Origin: Candidatus Mediterraneibacter guildfordensis | Lineage (GTDB): Bacteria; Bacillota; Clostridia; Lachnospirales; Lachnospiraceae | Assembly (NCBI GenBank): GCA_019112735.1 | Contig: DXIS01000008.1 | Span: 1-64,000 of the forward strand | Length of the DNA stretch: 64,000 nt | Direction of reading: 5' to 3' | Shown: piece after piece, positions 63,704-64,000 of the stretch | Numbering within the stretch: the first letter of the stretch is position 1 | Layout of the letters: the number at the start of each line of letters is the position of its first letter | Notes under the pieces: generated by a model | Seen by the model: only the letters and a program-made list of their open reading frames with translations | Told to the model about the DNA's origin: nothing | Databases searched by the model: none | Position numbers and translations under genes: made by a program

Positions 63704-64000
63704 ATGTTAAAGGAGAATCTGGAATCGGTCGAGGAACGGATCCGGGCGGCCTGTACAAGGGCCGGAAGAAGCCGTGATGAGGTTACGCTGATCGCCGTGA
63801 GCAAGACCAAACCCGTGGAAATGCTTCAGGAAGCCTATGGCCTGGGCGTACGTGTTTTCGGAGAGAACAAGGTGCAGGAAATCCGGGACAAGTATCCGCT
63901 GATGCCGGAGGATACGCAGTGGCATATGATCGGGCATCTTCAGACAAATAAAGTAAAATATATCGTGGATAAAGTGAAGCTGATCCATTCGGTGGATTCC
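63704..64000 (+). CDS. YggS/YlmE family PLP homeostasis protein, N-terminal part
   Basis: The first 99 codons from ATG 63704, behind gaaaggagagcgtata; the gene runs off the window. VTLIAVSKTKPVEMLQEAYGLGVRVFGENKVQEI in part contains the PLP-binding Lys (AVSKTKP) and the FGENxVQE motif; WHMIGHLQTNKVKYI follows. These fix the YggS/PROSC family, which buffers pyridoxal phosphate. In Firmicutes it usually precedes sepF in the division cluster. Confidence 0.95.
   Translation, partial: MLKENLESVEERIRAACTRAGRSRDEVTLIAVSKTKPVEMLQEAYGLGVRVFGENKVQEIRDKYPLMPEDTQWHMIGHLQTNKVKYIVDKVKLIHSVDS

Overview
The window looks like a chromosomal segment of a spore-forming, low-to-mid GC Firmicute, most likely a gut Lachnospiraceae (class Clostridia). 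The grounds are the spore genes gpr and spoIIP, Clostridia-type gene orders (rimP-nusA-rnpM-ylxQ-infB-rbfA-nrnA-truB-ribF-rpsO-pnp; mutS-mutL-miaA; radC-mreBCD-PBP2-minDE-rodA-mgsA), strong GGAGG ribosome binding sites, many TTG and GTG starts, and a GGGtGRT-family gene at the left edge. I see no rRNA, tRNA, CRISPR array, insertion sequence or prophage. Nearly all genes are on the + strand; the exceptions are a membrane protein (13116-13883), rpsT (22219-22482) and a DUF378 gene (61933-62136).

Region 1 (1-14300) is the accessory part. It holds a DUF2975/XRE pair, an SPFH membrane gene with an Arc-like ribbon-helix-helix gene behind a perfect palindromic operator, a LytTR/GHKL two-component pair, a lipoprotein-ABC transporter operon, a second lipoprotein, a small redox/cupin cluster, a tyrosine-recombinase-like protein that has lost most catalytic residues, and small or hypothetical membrane proteins. 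Region 2 (14330-22200) holds an envelope cluster (GT2 glycosyltransferase, papain-like protein, MprF-type flippase), an ABC-F ATPase, ilvN-ilvC and a MATE exporter.

Region 3 (22200-40320) is core information processing: rpsT, gpr, spoIIP, a ParE/ParC-like topoisomerase pair, then the long translation/RNA operon from rimP to ribF, followed by rpsO and pnp under their own promoters. Several 5' leaders (rimP, rpsO, pnp) carry strong hairpins that suggest post-transcriptional control. infB carries ten copies of a 24-bp coding repeat. Region 4 (40340-52160) holds rarA, a small membrane protein, and mutS-mutL-miaA with a PLP enzyme and two flavoproteins. Region 5 (52190-64000) is the cell-shape and division operon radC-mreBCD-PBP2-minDE-rodA-mgsA-dac (no minC at its usual place), then a divergent DUF378 gene, a HlyD-like protein and the start of a YggS-family gene.

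The points most worth checking are: the SPFH/ribbon-helix-helix operator system; the degenerate recombinase with an inverted repeat over its own promoter; spoIIP, which has no ATG, GTG or TTG start ahead of its membrane anchor but has an ACG at the right distance from the Shine-Dalgarno; the ABC-F protein with DEAGNNLD in its second Walker B; the long pnp leader stem; and the missing minC. All domain calls come from reading the translations; no database search was run.
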